Assembly: GCA_000708835.1 (NCBI GenBank) | Contig: DF236980.1 | Location: 62,001 to 126,000, forward strand | Direction: 5' to 3' | Length of the DNA stretch: 64,000 nt | Source of the DNA: Klebsormidium nitens | Taxonomy: Eukaryota; Streptophyta; Klebsormidiophyceae; Klebsormidiales; Klebsormidiaceae | Shown here: in pieces, positions 31,001 to 43,400 of the stretch | Layout of the letters: every line of letters starts with the position of its first letter | Position numbering within the stretch: position 1 is the stretch's first letter | The notes under the pieces: generated by a model | What the model saw: only the letters and a program-made list of their open reading frames with translations | Databases searched by the model: none | Told to the model about the DNA's origin: nothing | Position numbers and translations under genes: made by a program

Positions 31001-33597
31001 CCCAACCCCGATCCCTTGCTGACATCATCTCAAGGCACCTGCTGACGTCACCCTACTCACTCTCTCCTTCCCCCCCTGCAGCGAAATGGCGGAGGGCCCC
31101 GAAGCGTTCATGCCCCGTCCCGGCCCCACCCCGCTGGCGGAAGGTCCCCGAGGGAGCGGCCAGGGGGGCAGCGTTCCAGGCATTCCCGTGGGGGGGGCGT
31201 ATACCGACCCGGACCTGATGCCAATGGGGGGTGCGGGGATCCCCCCACAGTAAGCGTCTTGGCAATCNNNNNNNNNNNNNNNNNNNNNNNNNNNNNNNNN
31301 NNNNNNNNNNNNNNNNNNNNNNNNNNNNNNNNNNNNNNNNNNNNNNNNNNNNNNNNNNNNNNNNNNNNNNNNNNNNNNNNNNNNNNNNNNNNNNNNNNNN
31401 NNNNNNNNNNNNNNNNNNNNNNNNNNNNNNNNNNNNNNNNNNNNNNNNNNNNNNNNNNNNNNNNNNNNNNNNNNNNNNNNNNNNNNNNNNNNNNNNNNNN
31501 NNNNNNNNNNNNNNNNNNNNNNNNNNNNNNNNNNNNNNNNNNNNNNNNNNNNNNNNNNNNNNNNNNNNNNNNNNNNNNNNNNNNNNNNNNNNNNNNNNNN
31601 NNNNNNNNNNNNNNNNNNNNNNNNNNNNNNNNNNNNNNNNNNNNNNNNNNNNNNNNNNNNNNNNNNNNNNNNNNNNNNNNNNNNNNNNNNNNNNNNNCAA
31701 TTGAATGCTGTTGGGGAATACACAAAACATACGGGTCAAAAACTCAATGAAAAGCAAAGTACTGATGAAGTTTGGACACTCTTGTGGTGGGGCGTATGCC
31801 GACCCGGACCTGATGCCGATGGGGGGTGTGGGGATCCCCCACGTTTTGGTTTACCTTCTAAAATCAACTACAGCCAAGGAAAGCGAAAAGACAAGGGAGT
31901 CAGAAAGAGAGCACTGACTCGGAGTTTCGCTAAACCTTGATGGAAGCTTTTTGGTCGGAGCGTGTCTGCCGAGGTGGACATCCGTGCAGCGATTGGAGAC
32001 CTTGTGGAAGGAAAGCTCCGTGTCCCTTCTTGGCTGACGTCGATTGAGCCCATCCGCTGATGTCACCTGTTGCTTCTTTTGCAGGTATGGCTTCCCAGCT
32101 GCGGGACGAGGCGGCATGTTTGTAGGTAGGGCTTCCAAGCTCCATTGTATCATCGCTGCAAACATCTTTCCACCTTCTTCGCTTGGGTCATTGCACCACA
32201 ATCTCGCTGACGTCACTATTTGTCCAACACCGAAAACCACAGTCATATCACCTCGGCACTGTGCTTTGGATTGTTGCCCGTGCAAAAGTGCAGAAAAGTT
32301 TCTAGACTTCTCTTTTGAGGGTTGGTTTATCATATATTTTTGCCGTCACGAGCTTAGTTGACTCGACATGTTAAAGGGTTCCCTTTTCGGGTTTGACACC
32401 ACCATTGAGGATGTCAAAATTCCGGAAGAGCAGGCAGAGTCAAACGACAATTCCTCCTACACAGGTCCCGACGATCCGTTCTTCATCGGCGCCGGCGTTC
32501 GCGGCCCCCGCGCGCCACCTGGAGGCCTGCCTCAGTAAGTCGCGGCTCTTCCTCTCGCATCTCTAGTTCTCTGCCGACGGCCCGTTGGTTTTACGCCAGT
32601 CTAGTTTTCTGTCACCGGAAAGCTCTCGGAGGAGAAGGTCTGGCCGGTTCCGAGCGCGCTTTTGGAGACGGTATGAAAAAGCTGAGTTAACACGAGGAAT
32701 CTTTACAGAGGATAGCGTATTGGCGGTTTTATCTTCTCATGCGCCGGCCAAGAAAAATCCAACGTTGGTTGCTCATCTCGCTGGAGCAACATGTCTTCCC
32801 ACCGATAGCATTCCTCTTCGGCAGACCGAGTCATCCCGCGAACGCTTCTTATCTGCTGCAATCTCCATTTCCCAGTAACTGCTTTGGGACAATGTTGTGA
32901 CTGCGCGTCTCTCGTCTTTCCAGGGGAGTCCCTCCGGGGGCTCGCTTCGACCCGTACGGCCCCCCTGTACCGGGCTTCGAACCGGGGCGCTTCGGGTAAG
33001 CTTTTCTTCCTTCCCTTTACAGCTTCTCCCGAGCAATTTGCCAGTTTTAGGGCAAACCAATCTAGACAAAGATCACTCAGCAGCAGATTCACTAAGTTCA
33101 ACTAATTTTCTCACACTAGATGTGGAAGGCTGCTCGGGAGAAGATGTAGCAGGGGTCTATACTGTGCATCAACGAAACGTGCGCCGATTTACTGCCACTT
33201 TGGAAACCTGAAGACAGCTTAGCTATGCTGCTTCGCTTATCTTGAAAAGGAGAGTTTTACCTTAGAAGCCCTCGACGTCTGAAGGCAGCTCATGGTGTTT
33301 CAAAATGCAGCACATCTGCATGCATGGGCTTTATCTGCTTTGCATCCAGCCGTCTTATGGCGCTGATCCGTGATTCTACTGCGCTCTGGCCCTGATTTAG
33401 TGTGCTTGAGCGCAGAGAAGGACTGATTATCTCATTGGTTACTTCCTTTATGCTAGAATACAATCGTAACAAAGCGGGGGCTTGTGAGCTTGTTCGCGTG
33501 CTGAAGCGGAGATAGAGTACTGACTATCTGCTCGTTTGTTCGCAGGCAAGGATCTGGAGGCAGATTACACCCCGACCTTGAACAACCACCTCCATAG
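28061..33597 (+). CDS. PSMF1: PI31/PSMF1-type proteasome regulator
   Basis: PI31 binds the 20S proteasome and in plants and animals affects proteasome activity or assembly. Eight exons give 307 residues: 28061-28220, 29095-29299, 30392-30547, 31082-31249, 32085-32125, 32465-32534, 32924-32995 and 33546-33597. The N-terminal FP domain starts MASASSVLAIIRAAHPEL and continues through SLEGWDSLGDSYMLRYV and DYVTDEEGHNYAALY. The C-terminal half is Gly/Pro-rich and disordered, with DDPFFIGAGVRG and GVPPGARFDPYGPP, the family signature, and ends in GGRLHPDLEQPPP. The 430-base gap lies in the intron after exon 4; the phases on both sides agree, so any hidden exon would have to be a multiple of three. 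Both ends of exon 4 have degenerate copies in adjacent introns. Confidence 0.9.
30945..31012 (+). repeat. Decayed copy of PI31 exon 4 acceptor region
   Basis: The stretch cctgcgc...attggcggcggggc...agcgttcatgc, followed by a C-rich run, mirrors the true acceptor and exon start about 119 bp downstream (31075-31140). In the copy the acceptor AG has become GC. The upstream intron segment, with ttgctgacgtca, is duplicated too. Confidence 0.7.
31268..31697. other. assembly gap (430 N)
   Basis: This run of undetermined bases lies in intron 4 of the PI31-type gene, next to duplicated exon 4 sequence. That suggests the gap hides further repeat copies that defeated assembly. Confidence 0.99.
31785..31845 (+). 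repeat. Copy of the 3' end of PI31 exon 4
   Basis: About 58 bases just after the assembly gap repeat the end of exon 4 (31192-31249), still reading AYADPDLMPMGGVGIP in frame. The exon end in the copy lacks a donor: the true border cacagtaagc is replaced by cacgttttgg. It is a dead exon copy. Confidence 0.85.
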
Positions 33598-34943
33598 GAT
33601 CCTCTACCCCGAGAGGATCGTCGAGGCACGCTTGAGAAATAGTAGCTAAAACAGTTGTGAATATGCTCTGAAAAAGCAGTGCAGTGTTATCATAGATTGT
33701 AAAGTAGCTCCTTGCTTTGCGAGTGTACAGGAAGTTTGAGAATCGTGATACGAGATGATTTGAGGAGAGTCAGGCTATAGCTAATGGTTGGTCCACAGGT
33801 GCAACTAGGTTTCTTTGGGAAGTGACATTCAATGGCTAGAGATCAGATCGGTTGCAGAAAGCGACTTTGCCTTCAGGCGCTCGCTTTCAACGGCGACTGT
33901 GCATGTATACTCGCTTTCATATTGGTCATGCGCATGCTGAAGCACGTTGGGTCATAGCGTATCATGCTTGAGGTCTATACTTCAATTTGAAAGTTGGCCA
34001 ACCTTCGGTACTAATGGACGTAGCGGGCGGCGGCGGCGGCGGGGGCGGCGGATGCAGCTGCATAAGTTACCTCAGCGCGAGCCAAGTCGGAATTGCTGGC
34101 ACTTGCGCAACTTCAACATATAGAACACACGGGCAGCCATTGCGCATAAACGTAGAAAGACTTGCGCAGAAATTCCGTTTTGTACAGGTACTAGTAAGGT
34201 CCGTGCATCATAAAATACCATGCATGCATATGAGCATGCAAAAATTTCGAAGTATACGTAGGCGCGTTAGTTTCTGCTTAATTGAATGTGAAAGCTAGAT
34301 CTAGTCGGCCTTAACCTTATGGCCCCGGTCCGATGTGCATCAGTGCACCGTGCGACGACGTCGGCTTATGCATCAAGGATCGGAACGCGGCAGACTTGCT
34401 GCACAATCATGCCGCGGTGTATACAACGTACCATGCAGTGAGTTCAATGTTTTCTATTTATGCATAGAAGCTCTCAGTTGCAATTTTATCTCGCTCTACT
34501 ATATTCATCGACAGCTCCATGAAATCAAATCTGCAGTGCAATAATTTAGCTCCAGCCATGATGTCATGCGTTGCGGCTGATGATGAGTATGTGTACAATC
34601 ACCTTTCACAATCATGGTATACATTATTGAATGTGGATGTACCGCTGGTGCAGATCTTGAATATCAAGCTGCAAACAATTCGATCATGTGCAGAGCGTTG
34701 AGACCCCACTTGTTGCCCCAGACCGAGACCGTTTGACTTCGCCCAAGCAGAACTGTAGAAAGGTGACCTCAATTCTGCATACCTAAGTGCCTGCGAAAAC
34801 CAAGTCAACTTATTTTGCCGTCAGTCTGGCCATGTGGCCTCATCTCCGTTCACCAAATGCGGAGGAAATCAATGCAAATGCAATGCCCCTGAACAACCCA
34901 ACAATGGACGATGCGTCGATGATTATACACAAGCACATGCGGG
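33598..34943. other. intergenic spacer between convergent genes
   Basis: This AT-rich spacer between the PI31-type gene and the last exon of the cysteine oxidase gene holds a GGC-rich tract at 34024-34051 and several CATGCA words near 34210-34240. No gene or RNA was recognised. Confidence 0.5.
34024..34051 (+). repeat. GGC microsatellite tract
   Basis: An interrupted (GGC)n run of about 28 bp lies in the intergenic spacer, with no coding context. Confidence 0.85.
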
Positions 34944-37900
34944 CTACCTTACACCTTGCACTTTAGGTCCCCTGTACAATCCCCTTTCGATGACGAAGTC
35001 GTCCGGTGGAGAGAACTCTTCTAGCCAGATGGATTCGTCCGTAACGGCCGATGATTTGTGGTCTCGCTTGCCCACCATCGCTGCAGGAAAAGGAACGACG
35101 TGATTTCCGTTGCTTTACTTGCCAACGCCGATTGCGAAGCACAGAGTTGACAACATGACGAGGTTGCGAGTCAATACGTCTGGACGAGTTTCTCCTTGTG
35201 CCGAGCCCCAGCAGCATCTCGCAGCTCCAAGAAAAAGCGAGCAACCTGACCAGCAAAGCCGCCTTCGAAACTCAGCCGTAACGATCGTTAAAGCAAACCT
35301 ACAACGTTTCTTCACCAGATCTCGACTTCGTCGGCAATCCTGACACTCGGATTTTTCCTTTGCCCTCATCAAAAAGACGATTATATGCGGAAGGGCGCCG
35401 AGATTGACTGTTTCAACCATCCTGACTTGGCCGTGAAGCGGGAAGCCTAAAACCGTAAGTCTCTTGAAAGAGCCGCCGCTGACCAAATCAAATGCTGACC
35501 AGTACATACGAGGCACGACACCCCTCTCCTCCCCCGCTCCGGAAGAGAATGGCCACCTTACTCGGGTTCTATGCCAAGTTCAGGTGCCGGGTCATCTGGT
35601 TAACCAGCTCCGACTTTTGCCCTCGTGTCAGACACAAGTGGGGTCAAATGTTGTGCTCAAATTGACACTCTTTCTGGGGTTCTAGTTGAACCCAAGTTTG
35701 TGGTTTAGGGGAGACCGGCCGACAAGAGTTGGGTAATGATTAGCATAGCCTAGTGCGACGGACCGTCCGTACCGTCTGAGTCCCCTGACGTAGGTTAAAC
35801 TGGCGTACTTCTCTGCCGTTGGTTTGGAAGCTGGACGGTGTCAATGTTCTGAGGTTTTGATCTAGGGTGGGGTGCGCTTTGAATCATTTAACTTTGCGGT
35901 CAAGGAAGTCAATGGTAAAGGGTTTCGACCAGTCAGAGAACGAATAAAATGTGTCATTACCGGGCGTACTCGAGATGATAATAAGGTGTCAAAAGAGGAC
36001 CCTCCCCCCCCCAAAAAGAGACGCGCCCACTCACCAGGCACTGGCGTTTCTCTGTAGTAGGTACAGTGCCGGCCCGATTCCGGGTCGTAAGGGGGGGCCA
36101 CCACGTCGAGGACGGCGCAGGGGGTGACGCCGGTGAACGCGTGGATGTTCCCCCCCGAAGTGGGGTACAAAACCAGGGCGTCGCAGGGGGCTGAGAGGAC
36201 TTCGTCGCAAACTAACACGGCGTTTCGTCCTGGGGGGGAAAGGAAAATGAATTTGGTCCTCCACAGAAGCGGTCAGAGAGTGTGCCTTGTGCGCCTTAAT
36301 GCGAGTTGCTTCTGCGTTCGTCGTTGATAAAGACGGCTTTCGTCCTGGGGGCGAAGGGAATCGCAACGCAATCTCCAAAGAAGCGGTCAGGAAGTGTGCC
36401 TTGTGCGCTTCACACCTTGTTGCTTCTGCACTCGTCGTTGATAAAGACGGCGTTTCGTCCTGGGGCGGAAGGGAAACGCAATGCAATCTCCGAAGAAGCG
36501 GTCAGGAAGTATGCCTTCTGCGCTTTTCAGCTTGTTGCTTCCGCATTTGTCGTTTGACTAACACGGCGTTTCGTCCCGGTGGGGAAGGGAGTAAGATGTG
36601 GGCTTCCGGGCTTCCAAACGAGTGGTCGAGAATTGATCCTCATGCGCTGCAACACTAGCTTATTTCTACGTTTGCGACGGCATAAACACGGCGTTTCGTC
36701 CTTTGGGGGGGGGGGAAAGAGAAGGATGTCGGCGGGTGTGGTGTCATGCAGAGAGGTGGCGAGAGTGGTGAGGTTGTTGGATGGAGCGCTTACACGTTGC
36801 TACAGAACATTGAACGTAAAGAGTCGCTAAATCGGTTTAAGGGGCCAATCCTTCGCAAAACGGCGGCACGCGGCACTCTCATGCAAGTCGCTGCGGCGTG
36901 CTTGGCAGATGCAATGTTAAAGAGATTGTCTGTAGGAGCACCCTCCATCAAATGACCCACCATTTGGGGGGCCGAGGGTGCAGCCTCCTCATCCGGCTGC
37001 TCAGTGACAAACAATCTCAGGGAATCAAGACTCTCTAAAAGGTCTGTTGCAATACCCTTTTACAAACCGCGCTAACAGATTGCGAGACGACGAAACCATC
37101 CACTCAAACCTCGATCACGAGATTTATGACAACGTCGTCAATCCACGCGACAGATACACGAAAAATACCGTCCACCGATAACCAAAGCGGATGAGAAGCT
37201 CACGGGGTGGGTGTTGGGGGCCGACCGGAGGCGCCTCCTGGTTGGCCCAGTCATAGGACCGCACGTGCATGTCGCCATATAGCAGCTTGCTCATAACCAC
37301 CATTCCTGGGTGGTTATGGAGGGGGATGGAGGCGCACGTGGGGAGGCAGAAGATGCCAATCTGGGCAGCAAAAAGAAAGGTTTTTTGAAGACTCGAATTG
37401 TCAAGTACCAGGATTGTGGTTTGAAAAAAGTTTCAGGGGTGCTGTAAGATCTGTGCAGTGATTGGGAGCCTGTGTATGCACGACTGCAGGACGCACACAT
37501 GGGGGCTTCAGAGCTTTCAACGTTGGAAGTGACGAGAGACTGGTACAGGTTCAGTCGCAGAATCGCAGAAAAAGCCCGTGTTTGGTTTGCCTATTCAACA
37601 GACGGTTTCTAAAGCAGTATACTTTTCCTTGTCCGCGTCACAGCCTTGGTGTTCGGAACCTCAACCAGCCTCCTATCTCCACGCGCAACCCTCCACCTCT
37701 ACAGAGAAGTCCAGCCACTCAACAAAGAACTAGACGCGGGACGCCTCCACTCCGGCCAGGCGCCGCAGCAGTCCAGATGACATCGGTTTGGAATGTTCAC
37801 AATTGTGAAAGGCACCCAGTCGAGCCTTGGAACCACTGGTAAACTCTTCACACCGATCACAAGCGCCAACGAAGCGTGGACGCAGGGCCGTCACTCAAGG

Positions 37901-39308
37901 TGGCCACGTGAGATGATCACAGAATTGCATCTTCCATACCCAATTCCGAACATGAGTACACCAAGCGGATAACAAGAGCAACGAGAGCGGCCGCACGCTC
38001 GCCGAAATGTTTTGATGCTTGTAGATGTGTTGACAGGAGATGGGCACAACATACAGATGACATGGGCAAATACAGATAGCAACAGCAACTAGAGCGGCCG
38101 CACTCTCACCGAAATGTGTTGATCTTCGTAGATGTGTTGATAGGAGATGGGCGGGGCCCATCGGGGGGGCGCCGCACTGTGGCGGCCCCAGGGCCCCTGC
38201 CGACCAAAAAACCCAAACCCGCGCGTCTCCCCATCAGTTACTGGATCTAGACCTACGTCAGCGCACGTCACTGAGTCTGCAGGAAGAGGACGTGGGCTGA
38301 TGTCAGCGAAACTGGTTTTGGGTGAGAAAACATGTTGGTGGGTAGACGAGGCGATGTCAGCACGAAGCGGGTCGATGACGCAGAACGAGGTCAGCGGGCT
38401 GTGAATTGTGGGCGGAATTATGCCCGTGTGAGTTGCATTGGTGAGAAGAAGGCTCCGGAAGCGAAGAGTAGTGCACGTTAGCACGGGGGTGGCACTCCAA
38501 GGTTTGCCTGCTTGCGGCCACAATATGGCGGCGTCGTTTGCGAGAAGAGTCAGATGTCGCAGTGGCACAAAATACAATCCCCTTCTCTCCTTTGAGCGGC
38601 ATCAGTTGAGTTTCATGGTTTCCATATCTCATCGCCCAATTGACCATCAAGCGCTCTCAGACGCAGACGCCTGCTAACACTGCCAAAGTCTCCAACCTCT
38701 CTGCCAATCTCAGAAGCTTCATGATTTCAAAGTGGACACCTCAAAAAGAAGTACCTACCACTCTTCAACACTGATAGGATTGGCCCCCTATATGTAGTTT
38801 CTCACAAAACGTGCTCTCTTAAAAGAATTTGGGACGACGCGGAAAGCTGCTCTAGGCTGCTTCTGAGGACCTCACAAAATGCGGAGGACAGGAGTAAGAA
38901 ATATGAGATGCATGCACACTTACAAAGCAGGAGGTGGCAGTAACGCGTCTGCAAACCAGCACATAGGCCAGGACTTGAAATGCCAACGCACCCACGTAAA
39001 CTAAGAAAGCTCACAACTCTGACCGTGCAAACCAGCTCCGACTGCTAGTTGCACTAGGAGACCAAACCAGTAAGTAAGCAGACAAGCTGGCACGGTCCCA
39101 CTGTAAACCAGTTAAAGCTTCAATCCAGGTTTGAAATGGCCTGGCCAGACTTTGCGCACTGTGCAAGCGTTTCTCTGGTTTCAACGATGTCCAAAGGGAT
39201 CTTACCAAGAGCTTCCTGTAACAACTGCAGATTCTCCTTTGAGGCGGGACCCTTGGCGCCAAAGGCTGCCCGGCAAGCGTCATACAGCTTTTGGACTTTG
39301 CTCGCCAT
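34944..39308 (-). CDS. PCO: Plant cysteine oxidase / ADO-type thiol dioxygenase
   Basis: This iron enzyme adds O2 to an N-terminal Cys of target proteins, making them N-degron substrates; in plants this is an oxygen sensor. Five exons total 234 residues: 39308-39160, 38176-38110, 37360-37204, 36229-36035 and 35080-34944. The N-terminal helix region starts [17 protein letters not shown], as in plant PCOs. The cupin core has IPLHNHPGM with iron ligands His87 and His89, and GGNIHAFTG with His154, the spacing of known PCOs. The C terminus [16 protein letters not shown] is the family ending. The exon 1 donor (ACAgtgcgc) and exon 2 acceptor were chosen by phase and are less certain. Tandem exon-junction copies lie beside exons 2 and 4. 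The gene is co-oriented with the dynamin gene, 1.2 kb upstream. Confidence 0.9.
36226..36715 (-). repeat. Five tandem copies of the PCO exon 4 acceptor
   Basis: On the minus strand the intron tail (C-rich run), AG and the first bases of exon 4 (GACGAAACGCCGT) recur at 36700, 36575, 36459, 36344 and the true site 36229, about 115 bp apart (125 for the outermost). The copies at 36344 and 36459 keep cccag. The copy at 36344 has lost one base of exon sequence. The copy at 36575 has lost the AG, and the outermost reads aaag. After roughly 35 bases the copies diverge into unrelated sequence with stops. Confidence 0.88.
37985..38160 (-). repeat. Duplicate of PCO exon 2 end and donor
   Basis: The true exon 2 end ([10 protein letters not shown] then gtgaga, border at 38110) is followed about 107 bp downstream by a copy reading [10 protein letters not shown] then gcgagc, so its donor GT has decayed to GC. 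About 60 bases are clearly alike, including the cggccgc that follows the border. Confidence 0.8.
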
Positions 39309-40494
39309 ACTTCCCGCCACCGCGGGGTGCTCAATGCCCTGTGAGCATGCAACGGCGCCCTCGTTTCAAAAGGGCGCTGTCACAGAAAGAAGACCAGAGC
39401 ACACAGGTATGACTCTGCCAGCTCACAAACAATTGGTCGCCAGTGAAAATATCTGATAACAAATGAGTGCGCCTGATTGTATCTCTGCTGACGCCCTGCT
39501 CAGGGGGTCTAGCAACTTGCAAGTTGCACGCTGCAAAAACCAAGCTTTTCTGAGGCAAGTTGCAACTCTGATATCCTGCATCGTCCAGGTACACCGGCCG
39601 TACAGGTCCGGACTCTGGCTGGTTCTCCGGAGCTAAAATTCATGCGGCTGTACTTCCGGAGTTGCTCCGGATTGGTCAAGCGAGATCTACTGATTGTATG
39701 AAGATTAGGGGTTGATCCATTTCATGTGTGATATTTTATTAGCTGTACCCATACCTAGTTGAGAGCACGCGTTGAATCGGGCCGCGCTTGAATGTGGTTG
39801 GCAGTACCAACAAACCTAGGGCACGCCGTGATTATATGCACTTAGGTAGGTGCTTGTGGCCTATAGTAGCCCATCAAGTTAAATGATTCTACGGCAAATC
39901 AGAGGGGGCCTGGAAGCGCTCGACAAATTCCTCGGATTTTCTTGAGAATTGCACATGTGTGGCAATGCATTCTACTTTGCATGAAGCGAGGCGTAATAGT
40001 TAAATCTTCGAGCAATATGCTATAGGACTGTTAATTGTTGTAAGGTGCTTGGAGGTGCTCGGCTAGCCATGCATTGATATGTGCTTGCAGATATTAGCAA
40101 ATCCTCGTCAACTTTGGCTTTGCTCAAGGAATAACATCCTTAGTCATAGACAGTGAACAGTGCAATTCGGTTCCAAGTTTTGCAGCTGCTAATGTTGCTT
40201 TCTTGCCATCGAGGTATGAAGGAGATGCTCTGCTCAAAAGAGCGTGCATACAGATTTGAGGGCTCAAATTACTCGCCCACATTATTACATCGAGCGGTTA
40301 TCTCGAGTGGCCATCCACCCTCACTACCTGGTCCAGTATCATCCGCCCGTCTATCTTTGTCGAAATAGCAGCTGCCACCCCTCTATTGTATCCCAGATAT
40401 TAGCATATGCAGCTTGCGTTTGCAATTAACATGTCAATCACGAGACAGCCAAGTCAACCCCAGCTAGAAGTAGCAAGCCCAACCAGACACTTGA
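39309..40494. other. intergenic spacer, tandem genes
   Basis: This spacer lies between the end of the dynamin gene and the start of the cysteine oxidase gene, both on the minus strand, and should contain the cysteine oxidase promoter. It is AT-rich with no recognised element. Confidence 0.45.
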
Positions 40495-43400
40495 CTAACC
40501 ACGAAAACCGGGCCCGCCCAAACCAGGGCCGAGCGAGGGACCGTTTGACACCGGACTAGTACTCCCATTACCGACGCTTTCATCGGGCCTCTTGAACATA
40601 CTTTTGCTGGACACTAATCGCGGGGTAGACAGACTGCTGAGAGCCATGTTGGCGGAAAAGATCGAGGAAGGGGTCATTTCGTTGCCGCCCAGAGTGACGC
40701 CGCTGAATGCTGACGTCACGCCGTCCTCGAGCGGGAGATCTTCCAGCGTGTACGAGGCCTGCTGGAGCACCTTCAAAATCTCTTTGCACCGCCGGCGCTT
40801 CTGGGCAACCTCCTCGCGCTCTTGCAGAACCTCGTCGAACAAGGTTTCCCTGTAGGAAAGAAGAAGGAAAGTATTGTGGAGCTGTTTACATGCACCAGTC
40901 CTAACCATACAGGTTGACACAATGTAATCGACGAAGGAGCGTCGGCGAAGCTGTCTACACGCACCACTTGCATCAAACAATACCTTTCTACACTCTTTGG
41001 AAAAAGGTACGGCTTTCTCTAGCGTCGATATGTCCATCGTTACCCCAAGAAAGTGGCCAAGCTTTTTGGGACCTAAACACAGAAACACACAGACAATCCT
41101 TACCGGTATAGCTTCCTGATGAACACGCTGTGCAGCTCCCGCTTCACGTGGTTCACCTGCAAACGAGGGCGGACACACTCCTTAGAAGCTCCTGAATGCA
41201 GTCACTGCAGAACCGGGGGTCAAGCAGAAGCACTCTTTTGAGACGTTTCACTTCCTTCAAAATCGTATGAAATAGTGGCTACGGGCTCATCGACAAGTCT
41301 GGTGAGAACAGCGGCTGAACTCAAGAGGTCTGCCGCCCCAAGCTATCCGATCTAACGAGCAGTACCACCTGTCCAAAGCTGCATCAGGCTCCACGAAAGG
41401 GGGTTGATGCAGTAAGAAGCAATCAAGCAGCGCTCTCGAAAGAAGCGAGGTGCCTCACCAGGAAGTGCATGATCGCCTTCGGCACTTGGTCTTGGATGTT
41501 CTTGCGGACGATGTCGTAGTACGACTTGAGGAGGACACGTGTCACCGCGATCTCGATCGTCTCCTGCTCGGTGGCCGCATCCGCCGCTCGGAGAACTTGA
41601 GGCGGCTGCAAAAACAAAGTCCGTACTCAGAAGTCGATCGGCGTCTGATAAACGAAGGCGACGGAAAAGAGGACCAAGAGGGAAAGAAGCTGGAAGCAAG
41701 GGGGCCCCAGAAAATAATGAGAGGAGGAGCATGGCAAACGGGAATGTAGATTCATTGTCAAGACCTGGAGATAGATGCGGAATCTCCAGAAACGGGGTTG
41801 AATGGACAAGCTCTGGATTGAGCCATTGGCGTCACCTCTCGGATGGCCGAAACGGCCGACGAGGCGCTAGGGCGATTCGGAACCGCAAACGGAAGAAAAT
41901 TTTGTCTGGCCGTCCTGTCTTGCAAAACGTTCATTCGAAAGATCAGCGCTCTTCCGTTCAATCGACCACAGGGAGAGAAGTGACTGCGAAACATAACCAG
42001 TGAACGCTACTCTGTCAATCTGCTTACCAAGGTCGAAAAAGGACCCTACCTCTTTCAGCCGGACGCTGACGAGCGGCTCGGACCCAATCATGGTCTCCGA
42101 GAACACCCGCGTGCTCGTGATCTCTCCCCTCGTCCGCTCCGTGTGGAAGATAGACGTGATGCCCCACCCGCCTGCGTTAAGACCGTTGCTACCTGACAAA
42201 GAAACGCGTGGAATCAGCTCAACCGCGCTGGTTGTACTTTTAAAAAGAGTTGCAGAAACGGTGCCTCTCCAAGCAGTTTCCAAGAAACAATGCAGCCAGC
42301 AACTTCTTTTGGAGAGAAGAATGCCTTTGAAAAGGCGTCCTGCTTTCTTGGCGTCATGTGACCAGAAGTTGCGACTCACTCGACGTAGAGGCCCTCTCTG
42401 CGGACGTGTTGTTTTCGCTTGATCGCCGGCTCTGCAAAATAGACGACAACTCGTGACCACACTGAAAGCCAACACTGAAAACCAAGCCCAAGCTTGTAGT
42501 ACAGCGTCTAGTTTTGGCGCCAGTCACCGTGTTGGCAGCAAATATCTCGAAGCTAATTATCCTCAAGGTTTGCGCCGGTTGGAAGGTAGAAACTTCAAGA
42601 GAAGACGTCTGGAACATGAGAAAGAGAGCCCGATAACGCCCGGTGGGCTTACGAAATCGGGCGGAGGAGTTTTGGATCGAGAAAGAATGCCCCGTGCCTT
42701 TGTCCCCTTGTCCGGAACAGCCAGCCTGTCTGCTCCGGAGTCCTTCCATTCCGAAGCTTCCTGCAGATGGAAACCGAGCACGTTGAGGCGTCGTTCAAGC
42801 GAGCTTCTCCAAAACATTGAACGTAACCTTTGAACGATGATGTATTGAGCGAACCTTGTTACGAGCCATCTAAGCACAGAGGGGGAGCACAAAAGGACTG
42901 TTTAGGGATGGATGGTGACAAAAAACAAACAAGCGGATTCCAAACACAACTGTATTACGAGCTGGTTCAACGCCACTGCAATCACATGGTCGCTCGAAAA
43001 ATGAGAACAACTTTCTCAGAGAAATGGAGGAATTGAATTACCTTCGAGCTTCGTCGATCCTGCAGCGCCATCTCCACAGCTTTGCTGCCTCCCACGAAGC
43101 TTGGATGCGATGTGTTGATGTAGTCCATCTGCAGCAGTAAGCACCGGTCAGAGACAACGGAAGCAGGTCATTGCTGGCAAAGAACTCCAAAGCCGACGAG
43201 GAAGAGAGCCAAGCTTCGATAAAGCAGAATAGGATGGTTTGTAGCTTCAGCCTCGGGATGTGGCTTCAACCAATCCGTAAACGAAGGAAGCATCTTCTGG
43301 AGGTTTGCCCTAAAATAAAGCCGCAACTTATACGCGGGATACGCTTTATGCACAGATACTCTGATGTCTACTCTAGTGTGCCATCTGCGCTCCTTTTCCG

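Noticed and set aside
35115-35516. 133-residue minus-strand open frame
   Set aside because: It lies wholly in the intron between PCO exons 4 and 5 and shows no domain. The flanking exons join in phase without it.
40850-41178. N-terminal part of the 227-residue open frame ending at 40495
   Set aside because: It is read-through of the intron between dynamin exons 18 and 19. The true exon starts at 40849, as shown by the acceptor and phase.
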